In this document: positions 11,853 through 23,690 of the stretch, one piece after another | How the letters are laid out: the number at the start of each line of letters is the position of its first letter | How positions within the stretch are numbered: position 1 is the stretch's first letter | Source of the DNA: Ceratodon purpureus | Taxonomy: Eukaryota; Streptophyta; Bryopsida; Pseudoditrichales; Ditrichaceae | Assembly: GCA_014871385.1 (NCBI GenBank) | Contig: CM026425.1 | Coordinates: 5,619,243-5,683,242 of the forward strand | DNA length: 64,000 bases | Direction of reading: 5' to 3' | Notes under the pieces: model-generated | Told to the model about the DNA's origin: nothing | The model's input: only the letters and a program-made list of their open reading frames with translations | Databases searched by the model: none | Made by a program: the position numbers and the translations under genes

Positions 11853-14800
11853 AGGTAGCAGCACCCACTCCCGTGGGTTTAAGGGAGATTGCACAGTTGT
11901 ACAAGAAGGAGAGATTTTTCAATTGGATAGGAATAAAGGCAAATACGAAACAGAGACAATTGAGAGAAAAAATTCATGAATATTGAAAGATTTGCATGCA
12001 ATCTGGTCGGTCAAAGAGAGAAGTTTGCACGCACTCGTAACTGAGTGAAAGCAACGCCACTCTTGTGAGCCGTTGACATATATTACACAGCAACGTAGAG
12101 GTGAACTTGATTCATTACACATCACAAAACCGAGCCGGATATGACCAGGTTTACAATCCCAGATGCACATATTCCCGTATACAACTGTACCACAAACTAC
12201 AAGGAAAGTAACATGTACTCAGTGGGTTGTTGCTGTAAAATCTACAAGAACCTGCACCTGAAACTCACACCTCGATAACTAGTTTCCCCTTTGTCTAGAA
12301 CCCAGTTTGCGACAGTTCAAGAGAGTTTGAAGTACTTTGCTCCGACGTCTGCGAGTTCGATGACGGTCGGCGAGACGTCGGGTGGGCAGGCAGATGGATG
12401 CCAAGCTTGCTAGATTTAGAGCCGTCTTCGTATGGGCGTAGAAAAAGTTGTTTCGAGGCTTCTACTATTGTCAAGATTCTTGGGTCATGACTTTCGTGCA
12501 AGTGGATGCGCAACAGCAGAGGTGCGCCAGGCTTGTGTGCCCAATGCGGCGATTTGAGAGGTAGGAGGTTACTCAGATCCAGTTTATGTCGATTCGCTCT
12601 CCTGCACTCAATGGCCAGCCTCTGGTTTTCTATGCAAATCTCTGGAGGGAACCCTAGGAAAGGTGGCCGGAAGGTGTTGGGAGGCAGAGGTTCCCTGGAT
12701 CGTATTTGGTCGTGGAGACGTTGGCCGTGGGCGGCGATTGCAGCAGGGGACCATACCTTGTTGAATTCCTTCTTTCGAGAGCGCGCTAGCTCTTTCTCCC
12801 GTTTGATTTCTACCTCCTTTAATTTTTCTTTATCTTGTCGTTTTTTGTCGGCCTCTCGCAGATGCTTCTTCTCTGCTCTCGCTTTCTCCAATGCCTCTTT
12901 CCTTGCACATTTCTCTTCCATCAAGGAAATGTACGTGTCACTTGTTAGAATGATAGACTTGCTGTAATCGCATGAGGCTCTATCCGTCGCTGCTTCCTGG
13001 ATACAGTAACCTCTAATAAACTTAATAATCTCGTGATTGATGAAGGCTGCTCCATAGGTTGCCCGTCCATGTTGGAGTTGATGTCCTCATTACTGCCACT
13101 TTCCTCACATGATTCCACTGTGACATAGAAGTGCTGTGCATTTTGATCTTCCTGTTCTATCACGTTTGCTTGCATTTCTTCTACTTGCAGCTGCGCAACC
13201 GAATCTGCTACCTCATCGGCCTCTTGGTGGAATACCTCCGAAGGCCCCATCCTACCAGCCATGGCTGAGCCATCCCATGGCCAGATGCCACAGGTTCTAA
13301 ATCCGTGTTGAATGTTCTCAACAGTCTAAGCCCTTCAAGAGCCAAACTAACCCATTGGGCAAGGTTTTCCTTCCTGGCACAAGCTCTAGCAAATTTGTAA
13401 GTCCAAAAGTCTCGGTATGCTTTAAATGCAACTTTGAAGGGCTTAAACAAACTTACATTCAGCGGTTGCATGGCATGCGATGTGTGCGACGGCAGTGTGA
13501 TTAAATCAATGCCCTGACGTCGAACTTCTTGAATTGTATCTATAGATACATGACTGACATGACCGTCCAATATCAGTAAGTGAAGGCGGTCTTGCGATAC
13601 TCCTCCAAGCAACTCTACCGATTCGACGAAGTGCGAAATCCACTTGGAGAATAGAAAGCTAGTCATCCAAGCTCAAGGCTGCATGGCCATGGTGGCGCCA
13701 CTTTCACAACGTTTGATGTAGTTGCGTTCAAATCTCTTCCCCTTGAATATGTAGAAGCTTGGAATTGAAAGCCCCGAAGCATTTACACATACAAGTACGG
13801 AGAGCCACTCCCGCTCATCGAGCATTACCTGATGGACCGCTCGTATTCCTCCCTCTACCAATACAAGAGCTCCACCATTGCGTCCCGCTTGTGCTCCTGT
13901 CTCATCACAATTCCACACTCTATCAGGTGAGTATGCATTGCTGTCATACAAATGCTTTAAATTTTTGTAAAATGATCTAACATTTTCTTCGTAGAGACCT
14001 CGTGCTCTAGAGGTCTCCAGTCCTTGTGCAACACGGAGTGTCAGCTCAGGGTGCCGCCGGCGCCACCATCGCAGCCAACCCCTTCTTGGAATACCTTCTG
14101 TGAACGGGGCTCTCGGTCTTGACAGAGCTCCGCTACCTTCATTCTCGATGCTGCTGTCATAATTGGGTGGCCTAGCTCTTGGAGACGCACAATCCAGTTC
14201 ACAACAAGTTGCTCCTCCTCTCATGTTAGGACGCATTTGCCGCCCGGCTTCCTCCCGATAGTGACTCTGAACAGGTGATCCCGGAGGGACGACGCCGGAA
14301 TTCAATACAAGTCAGCTGTTGTTTGAATGCGCATGCCTCCTTCAACTGCATGCATTGCCCTTTGTAATTGGTCATTGCTCCAAAGCCCTGTTGTTCGTCC
14401 ACTCTTTGCTGGAATTCGTTTTGTGGCATCGGAGGCAGGGACAGGAGGACTTTGTTCCGCAGTGTTGGAAATGTCGACGAGGACCCGCCTGGACGGACGG
14501 GAGTTCCAGTGCGATAGCTCCCTCATGATCCCGATTCCTGCAACCTGCCATGAATACAACGATGTTAGAATGTGAATGGTCGAGCAAGTAACGTCTCGAA
14601 ACGGTAGATGTGCAATTCAAAGCATCATGTACAAAGGAACACAATGGAATGTAACGATATGGAAATATAGAATATGTATTGGCAACTGTGAATGCGAATA
14701 TTTATATTGAGAATCTGAGTTCGTTACATCAAGCAGAGAATGTTACACATTCCTTTGCGATTTTTTCCACCAATAGTAACTGTACGACAATCCGTCATGA

Positions 14801-15194
14801 CTAGGCCATGTTATCAAGATAAACTGCTCCCTCATCCGCCTAATTTTGCACCTCTATCACAATTTAGGAAAGTCATTAAACCGCCTTTCAGAAGCACCTA
14901 CACCCATCTAATGAGATCGTGACAACCGTCTCAAGCGGCACCAAAATTTCGATCAATCTCCTACCTTATCGCATATTGCAATGCATGCCACTTCCGCCGT
15001 CTTCGACGACGCACGCCCACCCTCTCTGCACCGCAAACATTTTCCTGATCTCATGCGGTTGTTAATAGCTGCACTGCTTTACAGTTAAAACTGTACTCGG
15101 AATCGTGCATCTTCGAAGTTACCCGGATTGAGGTGCCGCTGCAGTTCTCGGGAATGGGCACTCTCACGAGACTCGAGAGTAGGTGGTGCTACCT
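11853..15194. mobile_element. Pogo-like (Tc1/mariner) transposon, 3.3 kb
   Basis: The left end AGGTAGCAGCACCCACTCCC and the right end (reverse complement AGGTAGCACCACCTACTCTC) are imperfect inverted repeats flanked by TA (11851-11852 and 15195-15196). The element encloses a minus-strand transposase remnant with pipsqueak-type HTH, CENP-B-type and DDE regions. Ends, TA target and transposase type agree on the pogo branch of Tc1/mariner. The transposase is broken, so the copy is probably immobile by itself. Confidence 0.88.
12295..14559 (-). pseudogene. Pogo-like DDE transposase, decayed
   Basis: From the 5' side on the minus strand: a pipsqueak-like HTH (WSNDQLQRAMHAVEGGMRIQ...IPASSLRDHL) at about 14450-14270; a CENP-B-type segment (GHPIMTAASRMKVAELCQD, then GIPRRGWLRWWRRRHPELTL); and a DDE_1 core with VWNCDETGAQAG and LLILDGHVSHVS. 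The third catalytic position reads QPLNVSLFKPFK where pogo/Tigger proteins have QPLD. Breaks: in-frame TGA codons at 14302-14304, about 14238 and 13673-13675, and frame changes near 14108 and 13290. The C-terminal region (13262-12945 acidic, 12924-12295 with a Lys/Glu-rich coiled coil) may be further exons or another frameshift. The TGA codons would read as Arg if they were CGA, which suggests C-to-T decay (inference). Confidence 0.85.
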
Positions 15195-18100
15195 TAAGCA
15201 TTGCCGCGAGTATGTCCTTCATGTGATATATACTCTCAATCTCAGCCCTTCGACATAGAGTTGGATGGTCATTGCAGTATGAACTATGTCTTTGCTTTTA
15301 GTAAAGGCAATATCAACTTCAATGCATGGATCTGAAATGAAGGAGTAAAATGTTGCAACAAACAGAATCAATCTCCATCCAATTAGTCATTGATTACCTA
15401 TATAGATACTCTAGATTTACTTTTACTGGAAACCAACAAAAACCACTGACGCAAGCCATAAATACACAATGTTTGTAGGACCACATTGACACTTTTCACC
15501 TTCGATTTTGCCCATGTCAGGTGCCGGATAACACCAAAGAGACTTTTGAGTACACCATTTCTAAAACCCTGAATTAGCAACCATTTTGGTATAATATCTG
15601 GTGTAGTTAAATATGTTTCTACTAGTGATACGGCCTTTATAAGGCCAATTAACTACTATAGTCAAATCATTTCAAATATAGTAGTCTTGCTATTCTTGAT
15701 ATATGGTATTGTTCAAAAATTCTTAATTATTCATCAAACAACTCCAATCAATGAGTTTGATAAAGCTTTATGAATTGGACTAAACCACAAAATTTGAGAC
15801 CTACAATGCTAATTTGTTTAAGATTCACCTGTCTTTATCAACTATGAATTAGATATTTTTTGTATACATCGAGTTTGAATTCTAACAAAACTTAATCAAA
15901 AGTAACCATAGAGATTGAAAACCATTTTGTTGTTCCCTTGATAGAAATTTTTTCACCACATATATGATTATGTTTGTATCTCTTTGATTTAATACATTTG
16001 TATGGTAATTGATCCTACATTTAGTGTGCTCTCATGTTGTTTCCATATAGATTCTAAACCAATCATTAAACTCAAAAATAAATAAAGAAAAATCCAAATA
16101 AAGGATATGTAAACTACCTTTAAACAATCTTTATAAATCTTCAAATGTCATTACCTATTCAAATAGACACAACTCTAACAATGAAGCCTCTCATTGAAGT
16201 TTAAATGTTTGTATATTAAATTGCATATATAAATACCATTTGACTTAAATCTACTTAAATACAATGAGACTCACATGCATTTAAATACGTGGCAAAGATA
16301 TATTTAAAGGCATATCATACATATTTCATAAATATCAAGCATAGTAAAAATACATTACTTTTGGCAATAAACCATCTTGGAGGATAAAAATCAATTTCAT
16401 GGTATAGTTCTTTTCCGTCTTCAATAATCAATATAAATTATTGATAAAAATACTAAATACGTAACAAAAGTGTCAAGTACCGTGTAAATATATTATTTAT
16501 GGATAACAAATATTCAAAAATTATATGGCCCATTTGCATTAGGCATGATAGTATGAACAAATTCTATTGTGCATTGAAAATTTGAACTTTTAGATGGCTT
16601 TGGACCAATTTAAAGTCTTATACATCTTGATTAAGACAATTGAAATATTGAATTTAGTTACGGTAAAAACAATGAATTCATGAATAAAACTCATATATCC
16701 TAAAATCAAGTAAAACATGATTAAAATAAGCTATTGACAATAAAAAAAATAATACACAATATTTTTTATTTTTTAAGATAAATATTGGTCACTAGCTCGT
16801 AAAGATTATTCCATGAATCACATGACCTATTGCAATTGGATATGAGAACTTAATCCCTTCTAGAGACAATATGGACATCCAAGACTTTTGTGCATTAAAT
16901 TTTTTTGAAATGATTTTTTTGGGAATTTTTTGTTTATTTATTAACTTTTATTTTCATTACTATTATTATAATCTTACTAAGAACAATAAACCGTTTTTTG
17001 GGTTTTACACCAAAATGTTAAGCCACAATTAGCAGTAATTGAATTGTAGGGTTACATGCAACAAGGAAATTAAAAGTAAATCGTAGCCCAATTTATTGGT
17101 GTAAATTCAAAAAGTACCATCAATGTCCAGAATTTTAAAAATGATAATAATAGGATCACTAAGGTTCAAATATAATCAAATGGTAAAACTCTTGAGTGTC
17201 TTGATTAATTTTTGAATAATTTGTTTATTTGTAATCTAGAAATTCAAGGATCAGAGTTTGTAGCTGGACCTAGAGACAGTTAGATCCAAGAGGTTAGTAC
17301 ATAAAGAAAATTGATTTACTTTTGCCATGTAAGATTCCAACCACATTTCTCATTCATAGAGAAAGAACATGGGTTCCACTCAACGTTTATTTGATGTATA
17401 TTAAAAAGCTAGTTACTAAGGCTATTTATCAATGAAAACTCTCCATTTCTTTGAGCTCCAACCCCACATATCTTTTTAATGTAAATTGGCTTTGTGCTTC
17501 ATATGGACAAACCAATCCATGATATCATGTTTCCTTCAATCAATACTTATAAAAGCTCAACTCATGAGAGAAGTATGTGAGCTAAACTCATTTCTGACTC
17601 TTGGCATATCTGAGACTTTGGGAGTAAAAAGCTTTGAACTTCCTCAGATGGATGTCTTCATGGTCGCTTGCCTACCACAAGAATTTTTAAATGTGCATTA
17701 TTCAACAACCATGTATAATATGAATGATGTTATTGCCAACCTTGTACGCCATACAGAGTACAATTCAAAGTGTAGTCACCAACCATGTACCCGTGAATGC
17801 AGTTCATCAACCATTGAGTTCGTACAGTATCTATTTCATCTGCAGGTACCAATCATCAGCTAATGTGTGTACAGTATTGTGCTTACCATAATGTAACACC
17901 ATGTATATAGCAGGTTTGTCCTAAGCGTAATCCTGTACATTTATTCTCAATTCTTTTTTAATATTTTGGAAAATTAAATGGTCGAAAAACAAACAATGAA
18001 AGATTATTTTTTGATTTTTTTGGGTTTTTTTGAGCCAATTCAGGATGATTACAGCGATTTCTGTGCCAAATAAAAAATTCAACAAGTTCAGTTTTGGAGA

Positions 18101-20530
18101 GGTAAAGCTTATTTTTTTGGAAAAAAATACATATTTGTTTTGCAGGTGTAAAATCTACTATGGTGTTCAATTATCAAATTACTTTCACTCCTAAAATTCT
18201 TTGAGAATTCCTAATGACATTAACTTCAGAATGACATTCCTAATGTCATTAACTTCAGAATGACATGTGAGTGACTTATTAAAATGAGCATGGTGCCCTC
18301 AATCTCTGGACTGTGTATCCTGACAAAAATAAGACTCTCATGGTCCAATTATAATTGGACAAAAATGGCGCAGTGCCAAAAATGGAGCTCTAGTCATCTT
18401 CCATCAGAGGTACATAATAGCTTCCCCACCCAACACTACCATGTACTGATGGAAAACATTATAGGGTGTGCGCCATTTTAGAAACACCTATGAATCCATC
18501 TTCAAAATTCATAACTAATTGTAGAAGAATCCAAAAATGATGATTCCACTTGCTCCAACTTTTTAATTAGTTTCCCCATGCATGAAAATTATTTGCACTG
18601 CTAATTTCGCAGTAGATTCCCCAGGCTGAAATTTGCGCCATTATTGGACGCTCTACCATATCTTAGCGAAACCTTGGCGTGAAGGGCACTCAAAACCTTG
18701 GGAAGGGAGCAGTTAGGTGAGAGATGGAGAGTTTGGAAGTTGTCTTCTTCCACTGTATCCTCTGCTAACACAATTCCAAGTTTCGATGTCAACAAAGTGT
18801 CCAACTGTTACAGAACAGTAGGTGACATGTTTCATATCTGTTCATCAGACATAAAATAAGTTGGTTACTGAACGCCGATAGTAGGTTTGTTCATAAATAA
18901 TTCTAAAAAAGAAAATCAGAAAAATGATTTTTTTAGGATGGAAGACAAAACATGAGAAATTATTGTATGCGATATTTGACTATTTTTAACCCATATAATT
19001 ATATTTTTTATTTATTCAGGGGTGAATGAACGTGCTATTGACGTACGGTATTGTGTAACAGAGGAGTAGGGGGGGATGAAGGTCATGGGGTCCAGCCATT
19101 TGAAAAAATGCAAATTAGTTGGGAATATCAATTGATCTGCTGTGAAAGTTAACCTGAGTTGAAGCATGTGTGTAAAACGGAACATGCTGTTATTTAAAAG
19201 AGAAGATTTATCACAAAAAGCGTGGCAAAAAAATGTTCTATTTGAAGGTGTAGTAGAATGGCAAAAGGCATCATGACTACAAGTGCTCAAATTTTGGTCA
19301 ACTACAAATTTTAGTTGACCGTAGTACGCAAAGAAACTTACTAAGTGACTTTATTCTTGCACTCATCAAGAGACAAGCAATCCAAAATACATGGTACATA
19401 CTTGTATGTTAAAAACTTAAATTGCAATTCTAGCTGGGAAGAGGCCTCACGAGAAAATCAAGTCTAGTGACATGCAACAGTGAAGGAGAATGTGTGGAGA
19501 GGCATTTAGAGAAGGCATGACTGGCATGTCAAAGGTCCTTTCAAGCAGTTGAAGAACTCTAATTCTTAAAGACATATTATTGCTTTCTACCTGTATGATG
19601 TGGGCCTCAAACCTTTTTCTTTGTGACATGGCTCTATAACTGATTTTTATTTTTCTTTTAGAAGGATCATGAGATCTTACTTGATATTGAGGGAGAGTTT
19701 CCTAGATGGATTTAAAATAAAAACCAATTGACAAAAACATTTATAAAAGATATATTCTGTGAGGTAGTTTTTATTACAAATAGAATTAATGTCCGTAATA
19801 TAAGGAATTAAAAATAGTTATTTAACAGAATAAGCCAATCAAAGAACAACCACGATTTGGTTGAATTTGAATTTTTTCTAGAACTTTTATGTTTTTTTAA
19901 TTAGTATCATTGGTTAGCTTTGGGTTATGGCCTTTGTATTTGGATTGAAGTTATACCGTCCTTTGGATTGAAGTACACCTTGTCTAAAATGGTCTCATCA
20001 TTCAAGCAAGAACCACTAATATAATCAAGTTGGAGCCCATGGTTCTTTCAGTATAGACCTGCCTTGAGAGTCTGTTCATCTGCTTCACAATTTCATGGTC
20101 TTTCCCAATCCTCAAAATACAAGTTGAGATATTACAAGAGGTTGATGCATTTCACAGCTGGGGTTATCCATGTTGTGGGGAATGTCTGAAGCTCTGAACT
20201 ATTACAAGGCACACCACAACTCAGGATCGGTGTGGCATGATTACAATATGGAATGGCACAACAATAATGGGCAACTTCGAGAAGAAAGAGACAAGTCTAG
20301 CTGTGGGTGTACAACGCTCCTCACTTGCACTTCACAGCCCAGGACAGACTCAGCCTTGGGTTTTTCATTTCTCATGAGTTGGAAGTTGGAACATGTTGCA
20401 GCTTTTACTGTGGGTGGAAATTTATTGTCACCAAGACCTTTAGAAACCCTCAATGCCAAGCAGTTGATCACTTTTAGCAGCAAAGCAAGGTGATCACTGG
20501 TCTCTGTATTTCTCCCCAACAAGCCCTGGC
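15195..20530. other. Long AT-rich region without a convincing gene
   Basis: Open frames at 17486-17863 (+), 18601-18804 (-) and 19012-19290 (-) lack recognisable domains and are not backed by clear splice structure. I treat them as chance or relic frames. A 29-bp direct repeat lies at 18208-18265. On the minus strand 20530-20241 is an open frame without recognised domain that is interrupted by the piggyBac insertion. Confidence 0.45.
18208..18265. repeat. 29-bp tandem duplication
   Basis: TTCCTAATGACATTAACTTC... at 18208-18236 is repeated at 18237-18265 with a single substitution (GACATT to GTCATT). Confidence 0.9.
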
Positions 20531-20982
20531 TTAACCCCTTTGAGATGTTGCAAGCATATGGAGCCTGCTGTGTGAGGTATTCTGCAGTTTTGAGGGGCTT
20601 CCCGAATGTATTTGCGAATATACCTTGAATAGGAAATGGGGGCATGTTCCTCATGTTGCTCACCATATTTAAAAAAAAATAAAAATGTGAAAATCCTGTC
20701 CTGTGGAGGCCTCGAAATTTGGTATTCTGTGCCTGCACCTCTACATACGCATCGAGGACGTATCTGCCGCCGGTCAGTCAGTACCTGACACGGCTTTAGG
20801 GTAGCGGAGATGTGGTGACCGGTTTAGGAAGTCAGAAAGCAGTTAGCCTACTCTAGTGTTTCTCTACCTGAAGCATTGGATCCAACAGTCATTTGGGTTT
20901 TGGCTTGAAGAGGAGAGATTCGCATTAGTTTTCGAGAGCTCTGAATTCATTTCGAACAGATCAGAAGTTGACGGCAGGAAGA

Positions 20983-22929
20983 TGTTGGAGGTAGCGATGG
21001 CGGCTACCCTTGAACTCTGTGTCTTCAATTTAGGAGGGGCGTTGGGAATGAGGGGGGGGGGGGGGGGGGGGGGGGGGGGTTTGAGAGAGGTTGTGGGAAA
21101 TTTTTGTTAGGGGAAGACGTATCGAGGGTGTTGCGGAGTTCGTGTCTGCGGGTAGGGGAGCGATTGATGGCAACTGAAGAGGGGCGGTCTGAGATCAAGG
21201 ATGCGCTCAGGGGTGAGGATGGTGTAGCCGAGCTTCGGAATTGGTTGCGATTGCAGGGGCGATCGGAGGCTACCTGCACGAGAGTTGTAGAACTGTTGAA
21301 CCCTGAGCGCCTGCTGAGAGAGCCCAGACCAGGTGCGTGGAATCGGAGAGGTGAATTCACAGAGGACGAGCGGTGCACGACAGAGGGGGACTCAATCTCC
21401 GGAGTCAATGTTGGTGGGGGCGTCGGCACCACGACATCACATTGTGGCGAGGACAACGTCGGAGATGGAAGGGGTGGTGCTCTTCTCGGATCAGGTAAGT
21501 CCTGTTTTTCCCTAGGGTTTAGGGTGTGCGTAATTGTCCAGTTCGTATGGAGGGTTTAGGCAAGTGCATGTACTCATTTGCTGGATGGGCGATTGATTTC
21601 AATTAAAAAATTGAGAATGTGCAAGTGCTGAATTGAGAATGTGAATGAATTGGGAATGTGAATGTACCCTGTTTTTCGGATGAGGTATGCTAGCGGATTG
21701 GGTGGGAATGCTGCGTGATTGGAATTGTAGGTGTCCTGGATGGTGATTCTGCACTTTTTGTGAGGGGTCTGTGGTGAGGGAATTGGATTCTATTGTGGCA
21801 ACGAATACCATTGAAGATATTATTACTCTGTGATGTGCAGGTGACGGTGGGCGACCAAGACCCGACGGGACAATTCGAAGTGGGGGGAAGTTCGTTGATG
21901 ACGAAAAGCCCTGGATCCACAAGGTGAACACGGCGGGGTTGGAGGGAGTTCCAGCGGAGGCAAAACACGCAAAGAAGCCCCGGGCGCCGAGGAAGAAGAA
22001 GGGGGAACTGGGAGATTCGGGTATACAGGTCGGAGGATTAGCGACCGAGACGACGTTGTTGGAGGGGCAGGGGGTGGGGAAGCGACGGCAGTCAAAAGGC
22101 AGAGAAAAAGATGAAGACGGGGATGGCCACGGGGCCGATGCAGGGAAGGAGACGGCAGTCAAGAAGCCGAGGAAGCCCAGGCAACCACGGGCGAGGAAGG
22201 AAGGTGGAGAGTAGGGAGGGGCAGCGGTGGAAGGAGGAGGAGTGACGGAGAAGAAGCCCAGGAAGGCCAGGCAACCACGGGCGAGGAAGGAGACTGGAGA
22301 AGAGGAGGGGGCTGGGGTGGAAGGGGGAGGAGTGAAGGAGAAAAAGCCGAGGAAGCCCAGGCAACCACGGGCGAGGAAGGAAGGTGGAGAGCAGGGAGGG
22401 GCAGCGGTGGAAGGAGGAGGAGTGAAGGAGAAAAAGCCGAGGAAGCCCAGGCAACCACGGGCGAGGAAGGAAGGTGGAGGTGAGGAGGGGGCTGGGGTGG
22501 AAGGAGGAGGGGTGAAGGAGAAGAAGCCGAGGAAGCCGAGGGGGTCAAAAGGCTCGCCTAAAAAAAAAGGAGGTCAAGGGGAGGCTGGGGGTGATGTAGT
22601 GGGGGGGGGGGGGGGGAGAGAAGGCGGTCAGAGAGTCGCTTGGAGCACAAGCAACGCTCAAGGCATCGGTGGCGCAGGGGGGGGGGCTGGGGTCGAATTG
22701 GAGGAGGAGCAGGGGAGGAAGGTGACAAAGCCTAGAAAGAGAAGGGCAGAGAAAAAGGCCCCTGGAGATCCACTGGCGGATTCGAGGAGGGTGAGGAAAC
22801 GGAAGGGCTGCGCTGGGGACGATGGAGGCTATGCAGGGGAGGTGGATCCGGAAGCGGGTGGAAAAGGAGACGATGCAGAGGATGAGCTCGAAGAGGCACC
22901 TGAGCCACCAATACCAGCGCACCGTAGAG
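20983..22929 (+). CDS. Basic repeat protein ORF upstream of the piggyBac transposase (interrupted)
   Basis: Exon a (open to 21493, donor GTAAGT) joins in frame to exon b (21841-22929, acceptor TGTGCAG): phase 1 on both sides, and the frame continues. The first part (...LRSSCLRVGERLMATEEGRSEI...) has no domain I recognise. Exon b contains five 30-residue repeats with the core KKPRKPRQPRARK, resembling AT-hook-like or nuclear-localisation stretches. Two defects appear: a 28-base poly(G) at 21052-21079 breaks the frame near the presumed start (MLEVAMAATLELCVF), and a TAG at 22212-22214 stands where the other repeats have CAG. It may be an N-terminal extension of the transposase or a separate accessory protein; I cannot tell which. 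Confidence 0.5.
21052..21079. repeat. Poly(G) tract, 28 bases
   Basis: Uninterrupted run of G on the plus strand within the presumed first exon of the element's upstream ORF. It could form a G-quadruplex and is prone to slippage or assembly length error. Shorter G runs at about 22601-22617 and 23779-23792 coincide with other frame breaks. Confidence 0.95.
22163..22550 (+). repeat. 90-bp coding tandem repeat (30-aa unit, about 4.5 copies)
   Basis: The AARAAGCCSAGGAAGSCCAG motif recurs at about 22163, 22253, 22343, 22433 and 22523, exactly 90 bp apart. Each unit encodes KKPRKPRQPRARKEGGE followed by a Gly/Glu linker. Confidence 0.92.
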
Positions 22930-23015
22930 GTATGTGGAATTTGATGGTAGCCGGTGGGACGCTAAGATGACAGTCTGTTGCATTGTTGCTAGAGGGTTAC
23001 TGTGAGGAATAGGGA

Positions 23016-23690
23016 ATGACTTTGGCTGCCAACGTGGGAGTGGCAGGAGGAAGGCAGGGGAGGGCAACGAAAGCCGAGAAGGGCAAGTCGATTTGGAGAC
23101 CGAGGAAGCCTGTGAAGTGGCAGCCGCCTACCGAGATCCGGCCGAGACCTGCTGTTGGTGTTACCACAAGGGCGAGGAGAGTTCTGGATTTCCAGAGGAA
23201 GGAGGTGGCGGATGCAGACGCGGCCATCTGGGAGGTCCTGCAGCACTGCGAAGTTTCGGAGTCTGAGGAGAAAGAAGATAGTATGGCTACGCGCAATCTG
23301 GAGTTCAGTGAACATGTGTTTGAGGAGCCCAATTGGTGTGCATCCACACCGAGGCCATCCGGGAGGGGAGGTAAGGGAGCTCAGCAGGGGTCCACAGTTC
23401 AGGTGGGGCGAAGCTTGGCGCATGGAGACACTTGGCATGTGGTTCGAAAGGGATGGGCGGTTCTAATTCCGAACAGATTTCTATCGGAGTATTCCTTCTA
23501 CACAGGTGACACACCGTCATGGACGCAAGGGGATGTCGTGGGAGAATACACGCATGCGGTTACTGGGAAGGAGATGGTGATTTGCGAGTTGGGCGGATTT
23601 CTCCACCACATGCATTTTGCACTTGTGGATGTTCGCATGGCCCTGGGACCCGACACGCGAGCACAAGGCAGCGAAGGGGGGCATGGTTAG
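23016..23690 (+). CDS. ORF segment preceding the piggyBac transposase core
   Basis: 224-codon open frame (MTLAANVGVAGG...; WRPRKPVKWQPPTEIRPRPA; ...VVRKGWAVLIPNRFLSEYSFYTGD). No domain recognised. It lies between the basic repeat ORF and the transposase frame on the same strand and overlaps the transposase frame in another phase near 23617-23690. It is probably an exon or frame segment of one transcript that also encodes the transposase. The exact junction (an intron near 23686 or the poly(G) at 23779-23792) cannot be resolved by eye. Confidence 0.4.
   Translation: MTLAANVGVAGGRQGRATKAEKGKSIWRPRKPVKWQPPTEIRPRPAVGVTTRARRVLDFQRKEVADADAAIWEVLQHCEVSESEEKEDSMATRNLEFSEHVFEEPNWCASTPRPSGRGGKGAQQGSTVQVGRSLAHGDTWHVVRKGWAVLIPNRFLSEYSFYTGDTPSWTQGDVVGEYTHAVTGKEMVICELGGFLHHMHFALVDVRMALGPDTRAQGSEGGHG

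Noticed and set aside
17486..17863. 125-codon plus-strand ORF
   Set aside because: AT-rich surroundings, no domain, no supporting splice or promoter structure; could be chance or an old relic.
22092..22548. Long minus-strand Ser/Pro/Leu-rich frames
   Set aside because: Antisense shadow of the 90-bp basic coding repeats; the plus strand has the in-frame splice join.
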